In this document: piece after piece, positions 1 to 10,063 of the stretch | How positions within the stretch are numbered: position 1 is the stretch's first letter | Layout: the number at the start of each line of letters is the position of its first letter | Source of the DNA: Rhodothermales bacterium | GTDB lineage: Bacteria; Bacteroidota; Rhodothermia; Rhodothermales; VXPQ01 | Direction: 5' to 3' | NCBI GenBank assembly: GCA_022825385.1 | Contig: JAJDWX010000009.1 | Span: forward strand, 1 to 64,000 | Length of the DNA stretch: 64,000 bases | Position numbers and translations under genes: made by a program | The notes under the pieces: model-generated | Seen by the model: the letters and a program-made list of their open reading frames with translations, nothing else | What the model was told of the DNA's origin: nothing | Database searches by the model: none

Positions 1-246
1 TGATTAAATCCGCGAAGCTCAGAGGCTGCGAGGGGTGCGCTGGCAAGGAATGACGAAGCAGCGTGGCAGGCCCCACGTAATGAGGAATGACACAGCCAGC
101 GTGCCCCTCGCAGCCTCCCGAAGGGCGCGTCACGTCCCCAAAGACACGAATCTACGGTGTTTTCTGCTGATTTCAACGATACAAGCATGGCGTTCTTGAC
201 TGGCGAACGTGACGCGCTGAGCGAAGTGGTTTTGATCAGAGTATCC
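1..246 (+). repeat. MITE-like repeat, copy 1 (5' end cut by window)
   Basis: This is a non-coding element that matches the reverse complement of positions 17379-17632 over its whole length, at roughly 85-90% identity by eye. Its right end is GATCAGAGTATCC (to 246). The left end starts inside the terminal inverted repeat (TGATTAAATCC at 1-11). Inside is a 23-bp imperfect stem, 22-44 pairing with 95-117 (GAGGCTGCGAGGGG...), enclosing a smaller hairpin (GTGG at 62-65 with CCAC at 73-76). There is no transposase and no convincing coding frame. It is consistent with a MITE mobilised in trans. I infer this from the terminal repeats and the second copy. Confidence 0.8.
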
Positions 247-331
247 TTTAAGGCTTGCCCGCGTTTCTGGCGCTGCGCCCGCGTCGTCGTCTTGCCTGCC
301 CATTGGGTATCCGAGGGTCGTTGTCAAGAGG

Positions 332-934
332 TCAAGAGGAAAAATCGACGGCAGGGGCTTCCTCGGCCCCGGCTTCCGCCTCGAAGGGCGTGCGTCGTTC
401 GAACCCGAACATCGCGGCGAAAATCGCGGCGGGGAAGCGGCGTATCTGCGTATTGTAGCCCCGGACCGATTCGTTGTAGTCGCGCCGGGCTACGGTGATC
501 CGGTTTTCGGTGCCTTCGAGTTGCGCCTGCAAATCCCGGAACGCTTCCGTGGCGCGCAGTTGCGGATAATTCTCGGAAACGGCGAGCAATCGGCCCAGCG
601 CGCCGCTGAGTCGGCTTTGGGCCGCTTCGAATGCGCGCAGGCGAGCCGGGTCTTCGAGATCGTCCACGTTCAGCTGGATCGAGGTGGCCTCGGCCCGCGC
701 TTGCGTGACGGCCTGGAGCGTTTCCTGTTCGAAGTCGGCGGCCCCGCGCACTGTGGCGACCAGGTTGGGAATCAGGTCGGCGCGGCGCTGATACTGCGTT
801 TCGACATTGGCCCAGGAGGCCTCGACGGTTTCCTGGCTTCCCACCATGCCGTTGTATGCGTTGCATCCCATGCATCCGCCGAAAAGCACGACCAGAAGCG
901 CGACGAGAAGGATGATCGTTCCGTTGCTGCGCAT
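332..934 (-). CDS. lemA: LemA family protein
   Basis: This 200-residue protein belongs to the LemA family of membrane-anchored, mostly helical bacterial proteins whose function is not firmly established. The N-terminus is a hydrophobic anchor (about residues 4-20) ending in a GGCMGC stretch that might serve as a lipobox. The family core follows, NAYNGMVGSQETVEASWANV, then a coiled helical region containing RRADLIPNLVATV. An upstream in-frame start at 1114 would add a 60-residue Arg/Pro-rich leader, so I chose the ATG at 934, which places the anchor at the N-terminus. It is transcribed divergently from the processing protease at 1181. Confidence 0.9.
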   Translation of the reverse strand: MRSNGTIILLVALLVVLFGGCMGCNAYNGMVGSQETVEASWANVETQYQRRADLIPNLVATVRGAADFEQETLQAVTQARAEATSIQLNVDDLEDPARLRAFEAAQSRLSGALGRLLAVSENYPQLRATEAFRDLQAQLEGTENRITVARRDYNESVRGYNTQIRRFPAAIFAAMFGFERRTPFEAEAGAEEAPAVDFSS

Positions 935-1180
935 CGTTACAAGCGTTGTTGAGCGTATGGAGAAAGAAGGACGGACTGAAGAAGTAGGGCGGCGGACGCC
1001 CGCGCGTTCCCGCCCGCATAAGGTACGACAAGGCGCCGTCGGAGTTGCGGGGATTTTCGGGCGCCCGCCTCGCCGGAGGCGCTTTTCGCATGAATTCCCG
1101 ATCCGAACGGGCACTTTCCCGGAATGATTTCGTAAAGAAAATTGATTAAGGGTTCAAACGCCTTGTCGCGCTCGAAGACG

Positions 1181-2902
1181 ATGCCCGCTTCTCTCAAACG
1201 ATTTCGGATCCTGCCCGCCGCGGCGCTGCTGCTGGCGGGCGTACTGCTTGGGGGCGCCGTTCGGTCCACGTTGTTCGGGGAGGATACGCTTACGCAACTC
1301 CGCAAACTCGAGGATGCGTTCCTCCTCATCAACAAGCAGTATGTGGAACCCGTCGATCCGGCGACGCTGGCGGAGGAGGCGATCCGCAGCATGCTGGACG
1401 ACCTGGACCCGCATTCGGTGTATGTTTCCGCCGAGGACGCCCAGGATATGCAGGAACGGTTCCAGGGGTCGTTCGGCGGCATCGGCATCTGGTTCGAGAT
1501 TGCCCGCAACGACGACGATTTGCGCGACGACACCGTGCGGGTGATGTCTGTCATTGGGGACGGCCCCAGCGAACGCGCCGGCCTGATGGCGGGGGATCGC
1601 ATTGTCCGCATCGACGATTCCACGGCGGTGGGCTTGTCGGAAGACGAGGTTACGTCCAGGCTGAAAGGGGAAATCGGAACGCAAGTGGACGTTACCGTCC
1701 AGCGGCCCGGCGCGGGGGCGCCGCTCGAATTCACGCTGACCCGCGACGCCATTCCGCTATACACGATAGACGCCTCGTACATGGTGGACGACGAGACGGG
1801 GTACATTCGCGTCTCGCGCTTCTCCCAGGAAACCTACAACGAATTCATAGAGCACGCGCGCGCGCTGAAAGACGAGGGCATGGAGCGGCTGGTGCTGGAT
1901 TTGCGCTCCAATACCGGCGGGTATATGAGCGAGGCCATAGAAATCGTGGACGAGATGGTGCCCGGACGCAAGACCGTGGTGTACACGCGGGGCCGCCGAC
2001 CGGAAACCACCAGCACGTATCGGACCCGCCGCACGGGCATTCTCGAAAAAGAGCCGGTGATCGTGCTGGTGAACGCCTATTCCGCGTCGGCCAGCGAAAT
2101 CGTGGCGGGCGCCTTGCAGGATCATGATCGCGCGCTTATCGTAGGGCAACGCACCTTTGGCAAGGGGCTTGTGCAGCATCAGTTCGCCCTGCCGGACGAG
2201 AGCGTGCTCCAGATGACGGTTGCGCGCTACTATACGCCTTCGGGACGGCTCATCCAGACCCCGTACGACGACGGCGACCAGGAAGATTATTACGAAGAAA
2301 AATTCGCTTCGCTGGAGGATGCGACGTATCGTCCCGGCGAATACTCGGACAGCATTCCCGATTCGCTGCGCTACAAAACCGCCCATGGCCGCGACGTGTT
2401 CGGCGGGGGCGGCATCCTCCCCGATTATATCGTGAAGCCGGATACGCTGGAGCCCCTCCGCCAGGTGCTGGGACGCGGCCTTGACAGGCGCTTTGCCCGC
2501 AAATGGTTCCGCGAGGACGAGCGCCGCTTGCGCGACCTGTGGCGGGACCGGGAAGAGGAATTCGGTTCTGCGTTCCATGTCTCCGACGATCTGTGGGCGG
2601 CTTTCGTAGCGTTCGCCGCCGACCCCGAGGCGGACGATTCGCTGTCCGAGGTTTCCGCGGAAGCGGACAGCGCGCGTACGGCGATGGCGGATGCCTTGCA
2701 GGCGCATCGGGAGACGCTGGAAGTGCACTTGCGCGGACGCATCGCACAGGAATTCTTCGGACACAAGGCCTGGTATGGCGTCTACAAGGAAGTGGACCCG
2801 GAATTGAACGCCGCGCTGGGTTTATGGGGGCTTGCCGAGAACCTTGCGACCTTGCCGGAATCGCTTCCGCAGGAACCGGATCGTCCGGCAGGCCGCCGAT
2901 AG
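1181..2902 (+). CDS. ctpA: S41 family C-terminal processing peptidase
   Basis: This 573-residue periplasmic or membrane-anchored serine protease of the Tsp/CtpA family cleaves proteins near their C-terminus. It has a signal anchor at about residues 8-27 (LPAAALLLAGVLLGG), a PDZ domain (about 85-170, FGGIGIWFE onward), and a peptidase S41 core. The Ser-Lys dyad is visible: Ser303 in SASASEI and Lys328 in FGKGLVQ, 25 residues apart as in E. coli Tsp. The C-terminal ~150 residues form an acidic helical extension. I chose the ATG at 1181 because the upstream start at 1142 only adds a basic leader before the signal. It is followed after 46 bp by the M1 peptidase, so the two may be cotranscribed. 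Confidence 0.93.
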   Translation: MPASLKRFRILPAAALLLAGVLLGGAVRSTLFGEDTLTQLRKLEDAFLLINKQYVEPVDPATLAEEAIRSMLDDLDPHSVYVSAEDAQDMQERFQGSFGGIGIWFEIARNDDDLRDDTVRVMSVIGDGPSERAGLMAGDRIVRIDDSTAVGLSEDEVTSRLKGEIGTQVDVTVQRPGAGAPLEFTLTRDAIPLYTIDASYMVDDETGYIRVSRFSQETYNEFIEHARALKDEGMERLVLDLRSNTGGYMSEAIEIVDEMVPGRKTVVYTRGRRPETTSTYRTRRTGILEKEPVIVLVNAYSASASEIVAGALQDHDRALIVGQRTFGKGLVQHQFALPDESVLQMTVARYYTPSGRLIQTPYDDGDQEDYYEEKFASLEDATYRPGEYSDSIPDSLRYKTAHGRDVFGGGGILPDYIVKPDTLEPLRQVLGRGLDRRFARKWFREDERRLRDLWRDREEEFGSAFHVSDDLWAAFVAFAADPEADDSLSEVSAEADSARTAMADALQAHRETLEVHLRGRIAQEFFGHKAWYGVYKEVDPELNAALGLWGLAENLATLPESLPQEPDRPAGRR

Positions 2903-2948
2903 CGCACCTTCCTGTCGTCCACATGCAGCCGCCCCGGAGCGCTTCTTC

Positions 2949-4955
2949 ATGACTTTCCGTTTTCTGCTTGCTCGGTGTTTTGCAGCGTTTGGGGCTGTGG
3001 CGCTCGCCGGGTGCGCCCCGACCAATATGGCGGGCGTAGCGCAAACGACCCATATCGAACAGGTCGCCAATCGGCCCATTCCCTGGGAGATTACCCCGCC
3101 CGATCCGTATCGGCAGGCGATCCTCCGGGGAACGCGTTCCGCGACGGGCGAGCCCGGCCTGAATTACTGGACGCAGGAAACGCAATACGCGCTGACCGCC
3201 CGCGTCTTTCCCGTGACCGGCTTGCTGGACGGGAGCGGCTCCATTACCTATACGAACCGCTCGCCGGACACGCTTTCCCGGCTGTACCTGGAGATTGCGC
3301 AGAATTTTCACGCGCCGGGGGCCCGCCGCGCCGAAGCGGCGGAAGTGACCGGGGGCATGGCGATCCGCCGCGTGGCGGCGCAGGGTCAGGAGCTTCCGCC
3401 TGGACCCGTTCCGGAAGGGCCGAATTTCCAGATCGGCGGGACCAATATGATGTTGACGTTGCCGCAGCCGATCGCTTCGGGGGAAACGGCGACCATCGAT
3501 ATAGAATGGCATTTCAACATCCCGCAGGCCGGCGCGGGCGGGCGCATGGGACGCGGCGGAGACAACCTGCTTTTTCTTGCCTACTGGTATCCGGTTATGG
3601 CGGTGTACGACGATGTGGCGGGTTGGCACACCGAGGACTTTACGGGCGTATCCGAGTTTTATCACGGTTTCGCCGATTACGACCTTACGGTGGAGATTCC
3701 CGAGGGATGGATCGTAAGTTCTACCGGCGCCTTGCAGAACCCCGAAGAGGCGCTGGCGCCGGCCATTCTCGACCGGCTCGAGGCGGCGTGGGAGAGCGAT
3801 AGCACCGTGCAGGTGATCGGCCCCGACGACTTCGCAGAGGCGGGGACGGCCGTAACGGAAGACGGTTTGTTGCGGTGGCGTTTCGCGGCGGACAACGTGC
3901 GCGACCTGGCCTTTGCCGCGACGAAGGAGTCCATCTGGGAGGCGGGCCGTACGTCCGTAGGCGACCGCGACGGCGACGGGGAAGAGGATTTTACCCGGAT
4001 CAACACGTTCTATCGCGAGGCGGCCCCGCTTTGGGCGAACGTGACGGCGTATCAGCAGCATGCCATCCGGTACCATTCCCGGAATACCGGTTTTGCGTAT
4101 CCTTGGTCCCATATGACAGCCGTAGAGGGAGCGGAAATCATGGGCGGCGGCATGGAATATCCCATGATGACCCTGATGGGGGATTATGCTGCGCGCGGCG
4201 ACAGCGCATTGTATAATGTGACGGCGCACGAACTGGCCCACATGTGGATTCCGATGATTGTCGGCGCGAACGAGCGGCGATTCAGCTGGATGGACGAGGG
4301 GTTCGCCACCTTCCACGAGAACGACGCCCGCATGGACTACCACCCGGGCCTGGACCATCATTTTCCGGATCAGCAAATCTATGTTTCGGTAGCCCGGCAG
4401 GGCCGCGAGGGGGCCATCATGCAGCCTTCAGGCTACCACGCTACGTCTGTGGCGTTCACGGTCGCGTCCTATATGAAGCCCGCTGCGATGCTGGCGGCCT
4501 TGCGCGCCGTGCTGGGCGACGAGGTTTTTTACCAAGCCACCCGCGCGTTCATTGCCGAGTGGGCGTACAAGCATCCGTACCCGTGGGACCTGTTCAATAC
4601 GTTCGAGCGGGTTTCCGGGCGCGACCTGGACTGGTTCTGGCGGTCGTGGTATTACGAAACCTGGACGCTTGATCAAGCCATCGAGTCGGTGCGGGCGGAA
4701 GGGAACGAAACGACCATTACGGTGCGCGACAAGGGGTTGGCGCCCATGCCCGTGTTCCTTGCCATCGAACTGGCGTCCGGCGAGGTGCTCGGAAGGCGGA
4801 TTCCCGTTACCGCCTGGCTGAACGGCGCCACCACGGCTTCGTTTACGCTTGCCACGGAAAGCCCGGTCGCGCGCGTCGTGATCGATCCGGAAAATCTGTT
4901 GCCGGACGTGGACGGTTCGAACAATAGCTGGCCTTTCGAGGAGGCGGGCGAGTAA
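2949..4955 (+). CDS. M1 family zinc metallopeptidase, lipoprotein
   Basis: This 668-residue aminopeptidase-like protein is predicted to be a lipoprotein: residues 1-20 form a signal peptide ending in LAGC, with Cys20 the probable lipidation site. The M1 zinc site is intact: His427-Glu428-x2-His431 in HELAHMW and Glu450 in DEGFATF, with the canonical 18-residue spacing. The exopeptidase motif GGGMEYP lies just upstream of the zinc site. The N-terminal ~300 residues are the beta-rich M1 substrate-binding domain. The role is inferred to be envelope peptide degradation. The start at 2949 was chosen because it begins the signal peptide. Its stop lies 5 bp from the convergent stop of the dehydrogenase at 4961. 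Confidence 0.93.
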   Translation: MTFRFLLARCFAAFGAVALAGCAPTNMAGVAQTTHIEQVANRPIPWEITPPDPYRQAILRGTRSATGEPGLNYWTQETQYALTARVFPVTGLLDGSGSITYTNRSPDTLSRLYLEIAQNFHAPGARRAEAAEVTGGMAIRRVAAQGQELPPGPVPEGPNFQIGGTNMMLTLPQPIASGETATIDIEWHFNIPQAGAGGRMGRGGDNLLFLAYWYPVMAVYDDVAGWHTEDFTGVSEFYHGFADYDLTVEIPEGWIVSSTGALQNPEEALAPAILDRLEAAWESDSTVQVIGPDDFAEAGTAVTEDGLLRWRFAADNVRDLAFAATKESIWEAGRTSVGDRDGDGEEDFTRINTFYREAAPLWANVTAYQQHAIRYHSRNTGFAYPWSHMTAVEGAEIMGGGMEYPMMTLMGDYAARGDSALYNVTAHELAHMWIPMIVGANERRFSWMDEGFATFHENDARMDYHPGLDHHFPDQQIYVSVARQGREGAIMQPSGYHATSVAFTVASYMKPAAMLAALRAVLGDEVFYQATRAFIAEWAYKHPYPWDLFNTFERVSGRDLDWFWRSWYYETWTLDQAIESVRAEGNETTITVRDKGLAPMPVFLAIELASGEVLGRRIPVTAWLNGATTASFTLATESPVARVVIDPENLLPDVDGSNNSWPFEEAGE

Positions 4956-4960
4956 TTTTT

Positions 4961-7855
4961 CTACCGCAGCGCGTCCAGCAGAATTTCCGCCGGATGCAGC
5001 GCCTGTCGCTTTGCGGTATCGAAAATCTGGGCGCGGCACGAAACGCCTGCGGCGGCGATGAGCGTGTCTTGCGGCGCATTGCGGACCGCCGGGGCAAGCC
5101 GCCGCTCCGCCATGGCGATGGACAGATCGTAATGCTCCGCTTCGTAGCCAAAGGCGCCCGCCATGCCGCAGCATCCCGAATCGACGGGGCGCACCGTGTA
5201 GTTCGGGGGCAACGCCAGGCAAGCGGCGGTGGCGTTCGCGCCCTTTAGCGCTTTCTGGTGGCAATGCTCGTGCAGGAGTACGTCGCGGGTTTCGTCCGTC
5301 CATTGCGCCGCGCCGGCGGCAAAGGCGTCCGCCCGGTCGATCACGAATTCCTCGAAGGTAAATACCTGTTCGGCGAGGCGGGCTACGCGGGCGTCGCCGG
5401 GCAAGAGGATGCGGGCTTCGTCCCGGAACGTAAGGATGCAGCTGGGTTCGAGGCCGACCACGGGAAGCCCCTGTTCGGCCCATGGATACAGCGCGTCGGC
5501 GGCTTGCCGGACTTGCTGCCGCGCGGCCTCCAGAAACCCTTTCGTGAAGAGGGGGCGCCCGCAACAAAGCGTTTCCGACGCGACCTGCACGGCGAAGCCG
5601 GTCCGTTGCAGAAATTCCGCGGCGGCCCGGGCTGTTTCGGGGTGGTTCCAGTTGTTGAACGTATCGACGAAAAGGAGGACGGGCGGGGCGTTCGCCGGAG
5701 CGCGTTGTGGCGCCTGTTGCGCCTGTTTCGCAAACCATTGCGTGAACGGTTCGGGGGCGAACGAGGGCAATGCGCGGCGGGCGGAAAGCCCCAGGGCGCG
5801 TTCGAGCAGCCGGCGGAAGCTCCGGCTTTTTTGCAGTCTGCCCGCGAGGCGGGCTGCGGTTGCGGGCATCCGCCGGATTGTCTGCGGCATCTGCGCAAGA
5901 AGCCGCGTACGCAAGGACGGCGCCTGTTTTTCCCAGTACATGCCCAGCCATTCGGACTTGATCCGGGCCATGTCCACGTTCGACGGACATTCCGTTTTGC
6001 ACGCCTTGCACTGAATGCACAGGTCCATCACTTCGTACATCCGTTTGCCCGTCAGCGCCTCCTTCGGCAGCCCGCCGGAGAGGGCTTCGCGCAGGGCGTT
6101 GGCCCGTCCCCGCGTATTGTCCTGCTCGTTGCGCGTGACCATGAACGGAGGACACATCGCGCCGGCGTCGAGTTTGCGGCAGGCGCCGTTGCCGTTGCAC
6201 AATTCGACCGCCCGCGCGAACCCGCCCTGATCGGAAAAATCGAGTCGTTCGACGACCGGAAGCGTTTCGTATCCCGGGCCGATGCGCAGGTTTTCGGTCA
6301 TGGGCGGGGCCTCGACGATCTTTCCCGGATTCAGCAATCCGCGGGGGTCGAAGAGCCGTTTCGTTTCCTGATAGACCCGGTACAGGTCCGTGCCGAGCAA
6401 CGGTTCGATGAATTCGCTGCGGGCCAGTCCGTCTCCGTGCTCCGAGGAGATCGTTCCGCCGAATCGGCGGGCGAGCTCCATGGAGCCTTGCGCAATGTCG
6501 CGCATTTTCGCCACGTCCGCTGCGTCCCGGGTATTAATGAACGGGCGAATATGGAGGGTGCCGGCGGAGGCGTGGGCGTACAGGACGACGCGGGTTCCCT
6601 GCAAAAGCGACAGAAGCGACGCTACGTACTCGGCGAGATGCTCGACCGGCACGGACGCGTCTTCGATAAAGGCGATGGGTTTGTGCTCTCCCTGTACGCC
6701 CATGATCAGGCCCAGGCCCTCCTTGCGGACGGCCCATACGTTGGCGATTTCTTCCGGCGTACGGGCGAGGGCGACCGCGTACCCGGCATGGTTGCGGGCA
6801 AGCGTTTGTTTGAGGTCGTTCAGCCGGGCGGTCAGTTCCTGCTCGCTCTCGCCAAAGTATTCCGTGATCAGGACCGCCTCCGGCTCGCCTTCGACGAACG
6901 TAAGGCGATGCGCAAACCCCGGCGCGCGGCGGGTCTGTTCGATGGCGATGCCGTCGAAGAGTTCGACCGCCGACGGGCCGGTTTCCAGAATGGCGGTTAC
7001 GGATTCGAGCGCTTCCCGCAACGTGGCGAAGTGCGCGACGCCCAGCGCCGAGCGCTTCGGGCGTTCGACCACTTGCAACCGGATTTCCCTGGTGACGGCC
7101 AGCGTGCCTTCGCTGCCGCACAGGAGGCGCGCAGGGTTCCGGGACGCCTTGCCCGCGAGATGCTCCAGCCGATACCCGCTGTTGCGGCGCCAGTGCCGGG
7201 GCGTATCCCGTTGGATCGTTTCCGCATGGGTTTCGAGGAGTTGGCCCAGCCCGCGAAAAATGCGTCCTTCGCTTCCGCTGGCGCGGGCGCGTTGATCCCA
7301 TCGTTCGGGGGAGGTTTCTTCGAGGCGGACCAGGGCGCCGTCGTCGAGAAAGACGTCCAGCGCATGCACATGGTCGATCGTATTCCCGTACAGAATGGAA
7401 TGGGCGCCTGTGGCGTTGTTGCCGACCATGCCTCCGAGCGTGGCACGGTTGCTGCTCGCGGGGTCTGGTCCCGCCATCAGTCCGCGGGGCGCCAGCGCGG
7501 CGTTGAGGCGGTCCAGCACCAGCCCGGGCTCTACGCGAACCTGCCGCGCTTCCTCGTCTATTTCTATAATACGGTCAAGATGCTTCGTAAAGTCGATGAC
7601 CAGGGCTTCCGCCACCGTTTGTCCGGCCAGGGAGGACCCGCCGCCGCGCGGCAGCGCCGGCATTCCGAAACGCCCGGCTTCTTCGATCGCCGCCTGCACG
7701 TCGTCCATCGTGCGCGGAATCAGCACGGCGCGCGGCTTCATGCGGTAGATGCTGGCGTCGGTCGCGTACAGCGCCCGCGACATATCGTCGAAAAGCAGCT
7801 CGCCCGCAATGCGGGGCGCAAGCGTATGCCGAAAGTCCTGCAAGGCGTCGTTCAT
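4961..7855 (-). CDS. FAD-linked oxidase / Fe-S dehydrogenase (YdiJ type)
   Basis: This 964-residue two-part oxidoreductase combines an N-terminal FAD_binding_4 domain (PRGGGSSLAGQT at 69-80, GMVGNNATGAHS about 50 residues later) and FAD-oxidase C domain with a C-terminal ferredoxin-like and CCG (cysteine-rich) half. The 4Fe-4S cysteines are in LCIQCKACKTECPS, and the CCG signatures are CCGRPLFTKG and CCGMAGAFGYEAEH. The architecture matches E. coli YdiJ-type D-2-hydroxyacid (2-hydroxyglutarate-like) dehydrogenases; the exact substrate cannot be read from sequence. The start at 7855 (MNDALQDF) gives the expected domain start, while in-frame sequence upstream overlaps the preceding gene. It is the last gene of a minus-strand run with the nuclease and aldolase. 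Confidence 0.9.
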   Translation of the reverse strand: MNDALQDFRHTLAPRIAGELLFDDMSRALYATDASIYRMKPRAVLIPRTMDDVQAAIEEAGRFGMPALPRGGGSSLAGQTVAEALVIDFTKHLDRIIEIDEEARQVRVEPGLVLDRLNAALAPRGLMAGPDPASSNRATLGGMVGNNATGAHSILYGNTIDHVHALDVFLDDGALVRLEETSPERWDQRARASGSEGRIFRGLGQLLETHAETIQRDTPRHWRRNSGYRLEHLAGKASRNPARLLCGSEGTLAVTREIRLQVVERPKRSALGVAHFATLREALESVTAILETGPSAVELFDGIAIEQTRRAPGFAHRLTFVEGEPEAVLITEYFGESEQELTARLNDLKQTLARNHAGYAVALARTPEEIANVWAVRKEGLGLIMGVQGEHKPIAFIEDASVPVEHLAEYVASLLSLLQGTRVVLYAHASAGTLHIRPFINTRDAADVAKMRDIAQGSMELARRFGGTISSEHGDGLARSEFIEPLLGTDLYRVYQETKRLFDPRGLLNPGKIVEAPPMTENLRIGPGYETLPVVERLDFSDQGGFARAVELCNGNGACRKLDAGAMCPPFMVTRNEQDNTRGRANALREALSGGLPKEALTGKRMYEVMDLCIQCKACKTECPSNVDMARIKSEWLGMYWEKQAPSLRTRLLAQMPQTIRRMPATAARLAGRLQKSRSFRRLLERALGLSARRALPSFAPEPFTQWFAKQAQQAPQRAPANAPPVLLFVDTFNNWNHPETARAAAEFLQRTGFAVQVASETLCCGRPLFTKGFLEAARQQVRQAADALYPWAEQGLPVVGLEPSCILTFRDEARILLPGDARVARLAEQVFTFEEFVIDRADAFAAGAAQWTDETRDVLLHEHCHQKALKGANATAACLALPPNYTVRPVDSGCCGMAGAFGYEAEHYDLSIAMAERRLAPAVRNAPQDTLIAAAGVSCRAQIFDTAKRQALHPAEILLDALR

Positions 7856-7875
7856 GCGGGTCTCGTCCTGTAGAC

Positions 7876-9276
7876 TTACAATTCGACGGGTATGCCTTCC
7901 TCGGGTATTACGACGTTGATGTTCGGGTACTCCTTCCGAATCCTGTCGGCCATCCAGTTTCGCGCGTCCGTCTCGCCGTGCACGAGCGCGACGGTTGCGG
8001 GCGACAGGCGTTCGACCAGGTTGATGAGATCGCCCCGGTGACTGTGCCCGCTGAAGCGGAATTTTTGGACTTCGCACCGGACGGGTTGCATCGGTTTCGT
8101 CCGGTCGAGCTGGACCTCGATATTTTCGCCCTTCTCCTTTGCGGCGGCGAAGAGTTGGGCCGCCGGAGAATCTTCCTTGGCGAATCCCACCAGAAAGATG
8201 GCGTTTTTTTCGTCCTCGACGAGGCGGCGCGCCAGCGTGTTGGACAGGGTGCGCTCGAACATCATCCCGCTGGCCGCCACATGGATGGCCGGCCCCTGCA
8301 ACGCCTGGTTGAGCAGCCCCGGCTTGCGGGGCAGACGCATTTGCTCCACGTCGAGCACCTTGAATTCCTCGTCGAGGCGGGGCGTGTTGAAGCGCGTGCG
8401 ATCATAGATTTCGGCAAACGCCCGCATGGAGCCGGCGGTGTAGACCGGAATGTCCGCCGGAATGCGCTTCCGTTTCTTGAATCGGTCAATGAGCGCAAGG
8501 ACTTCCTGCGCGCGCCCGAACGCGAACGAGGGAATAAGCGCCGTGCCGCCCCGCTCCAGCACCTTCGCCAGGGCGTCGCCGAATTTCTTTTCCTCTGCCT
8601 TGCGCGTGGTCTTTTCGGCCGTCTTGTCGGCTCCCAGCGTGGATTCGAGGATCAATATATCTACGGGAGGGTCCGGATATTCTCCGCCCGGAACAATGGA
8701 CTGCGCATGCCGATTGGTGTCGCTCGTGTAGAACGCCCGCCGGGTTCGTCCATCGACTTCCCAGGAAAAAAGGACGCCCGCGGCGCCCAGCACGTGCCCG
8801 GCATGGTAAAACCGGGCCGTGATCCGGCATTGGCCGCGAAGTCCGGTTACGTCGAAATCGGTGTTGAGGTCGCGGGGAGCGTACACGAATTGCTGCTCTT
8901 CCAGTTCCTCTTCGCCAAACAGGGGCGCATGAATCGACGTGCCTTCCTCAAGTTTGCGCTGTTGCAGGCGCGCGGAGGCGGGAAGCACGAAATCCGTCAA
9001 ATCGCGCGTAGCCCGGGTCATATGGACGCGCACATGCGGGAAATGCTGGATCAGCACGGGCAACGAACCGATGTGGTCGTGGTGCGCATGCGTAACCAGC
9101 GCATGGTCCACGTGCCAGTCGGGCCGCTGGTGGATCGCGGCGAAATCCGGCAACGAGTCCGGCCCTTCTTCGTCGGGGTCGGCCCCCGCGTCGATGAGGA
9201 GGCCCGTATCGCCGATCAGCGCAAGGTGACAGCTGGCGCCGATGGCTTCTGTTTTCCCAAGAGAAACAAACTGCAT
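7876..9276 (-). CDS. MBL-fold / beta-CASP RNA nuclease-like protein
   Basis: This 466-residue metallo-beta-lactamase fold protein of the CPSF/beta-CASP class is a likely RNA-processing nuclease. The metal site THAHHDHIG supplies His63, His65, Asp67 and His68. Further motifs are GHVLGAAG and ILESTLG in the MBL core, a beta-CASP insert carrying SFAFGRAQE, and a C-terminal RMMBL region with FSGHSHRGDL and VHGETDA. Length and order match bacterial members annotated as exonucleases of the beta-lactamase fold. It lies 13 bp downstream of the aldolase gene and 20 bp upstream of the FAD dehydrogenase on the same strand. Confidence 0.92.
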   Translation of the reverse strand: MQFVSLGKTEAIGASCHLALIGDTGLLIDAGADPDEEGPDSLPDFAAIHQRPDWHVDHALVTHAHHDHIGSLPVLIQHFPHVRVHMTRATRDLTDFVLPASARLQQRKLEEGTSIHAPLFGEEELEEQQFVYAPRDLNTDFDVTGLRGQCRITARFYHAGHVLGAAGVLFSWEVDGRTRRAFYTSDTNRHAQSIVPGGEYPDPPVDILILESTLGADKTAEKTTRKAEEKKFGDALAKVLERGGTALIPSFAFGRAQEVLALIDRFKKRKRIPADIPVYTAGSMRAFAEIYDRTRFNTPRLDEEFKVLDVEQMRLPRKPGLLNQALQGPAIHVAASGMMFERTLSNTLARRLVEDEKNAIFLVGFAKEDSPAAQLFAAAKEKGENIEVQLDRTKPMQPVRCEVQKFRFSGHSHRGDLINLVERLSPATVALVHGETDARNWMADRIRKEYPNINVVIPEEGIPVEL

Positions 9277-9289
9277 TCCGTACCCGCCG

Positions 9290-9949
9290 TTACGCCGATG
9301 CGGCTGCTTCGTATTCCCGCCAGTCGGCGAGGAACCGCTCCAGGCCGATGTCTGTGAGCGGGTGATGGAGCAGCTTCTTGATCACGCCAAGCGGCATGGT
9401 GGCTACGTCCGCGCCGACGAGGGCCGCCTCGACCACATGCAGCGGGTGCCGGATGGAGGCCGCCAGCACCTCGGTGGCGAAGTCGTATTGCCGGTATATC
9501 TGGACGATTTGCTCAATGAGCTCCATGCCGTTCGTCGAGATGTCGTCGAGGCGTCCGATAAACGGGCTGATGTAGTTGGCGCCCGCCTTCGCGGCGATCA
9601 GCGCCTGCGTCGGCGAGAAACAAAGCGTACAGTTGGTCCGGATGCCTTCTTCCGAACAGGTTTTCAGGGCCTTGATTCCGTCGGGAATGAGCGGCACTTT
9701 CACCACGACATTTTTGTGAATGGGCGCCAGTTGCCGCGCCTGCTCCATGATGCCGTCGTAATCGACGGCGGTGACTTCGGCGGACACGTCCCCATCCACC
9801 AGTTCGCAAATGCGGTAGATGTGTTCGTGAAAATTCACGTTGCCCGCTTTTCTCATGAGCGACGGATTCGTGGTTACGCCGTCCAGGACGCCCAGCGAGG
9901 CGGCCTCGCGGATTTCCTCGAGGTCCGCAGTGTCTACGAAAAATTTCAT
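9290..9949 (-). CDS. fsa: Transaldolase / fructose-6-phosphate aldolase family
   Basis: This 219-residue protein is the short transaldolase type (FSA/TalC), a TIM barrel that forms a Schiff base with its ketose substrate. The N-terminal signature [16 protein letters not shown] and the GVTTNPSL motif are present, and the Schiff-base lysine is Lys84 in [12 protein letters not shown] (fructose-6-P cleavage) and TalC (true transaldolase) cannot be told apart confidently by eye. It heads a minus-strand set with the nuclease and FAD dehydrogenase. Other pentose-phosphate genes (gnd, gntK) lie 5 kb away. Confidence 0.93.
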   Translation of the reverse strand: MKFFVDTADLEEIREAASLGVLDGVTTNPSLMRKAGNVNFHEHIYRICELVDGDVSAEVTAVDYDGIMEQARQLAPIHKNVVVKVPLIPDGIKALKTCSEEGIRTNCTLCFSPTQALIAAKAGANYISPFIGRLDDISTNGMELIEQIVQIYRQYDFATEVLAASIRHPLHVVEAALVGADVATMPLGVIKKLLHHPLTDIGLERFLADWREYEAAASA

Positions 9950-10063
9950 GGCGAAGCGGCAATGTGAGCGAAAACGATACGACGTATATGATACGGAACG
10001 CAGCGCTATATGATACGCAACGAAGCGATGGGATTCGAGAATATTCGCGGAAAGACAGGCTGA

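Noticed and set aside
157-498. A frame starting MFSADFNDTSM inside the mobile element, with a similar start (MFSADFIDTSM) in copy 2
   Set aside because: The shared peptide comes from the shared repeat sequence. The frames run antisense into lemA and pfk respectively and diverge completely outside the element.
4428-6200. Long opposite-strand frames over the M1 peptidase, FAD dehydrogenase, surface protein and others (for example 48560-51541)
   Set aside because: These are GC-rich shadow frames. The protein sequences are Arg/Gly/His-rich with no family motifs, while the opposite strand encodes clear enzymes.
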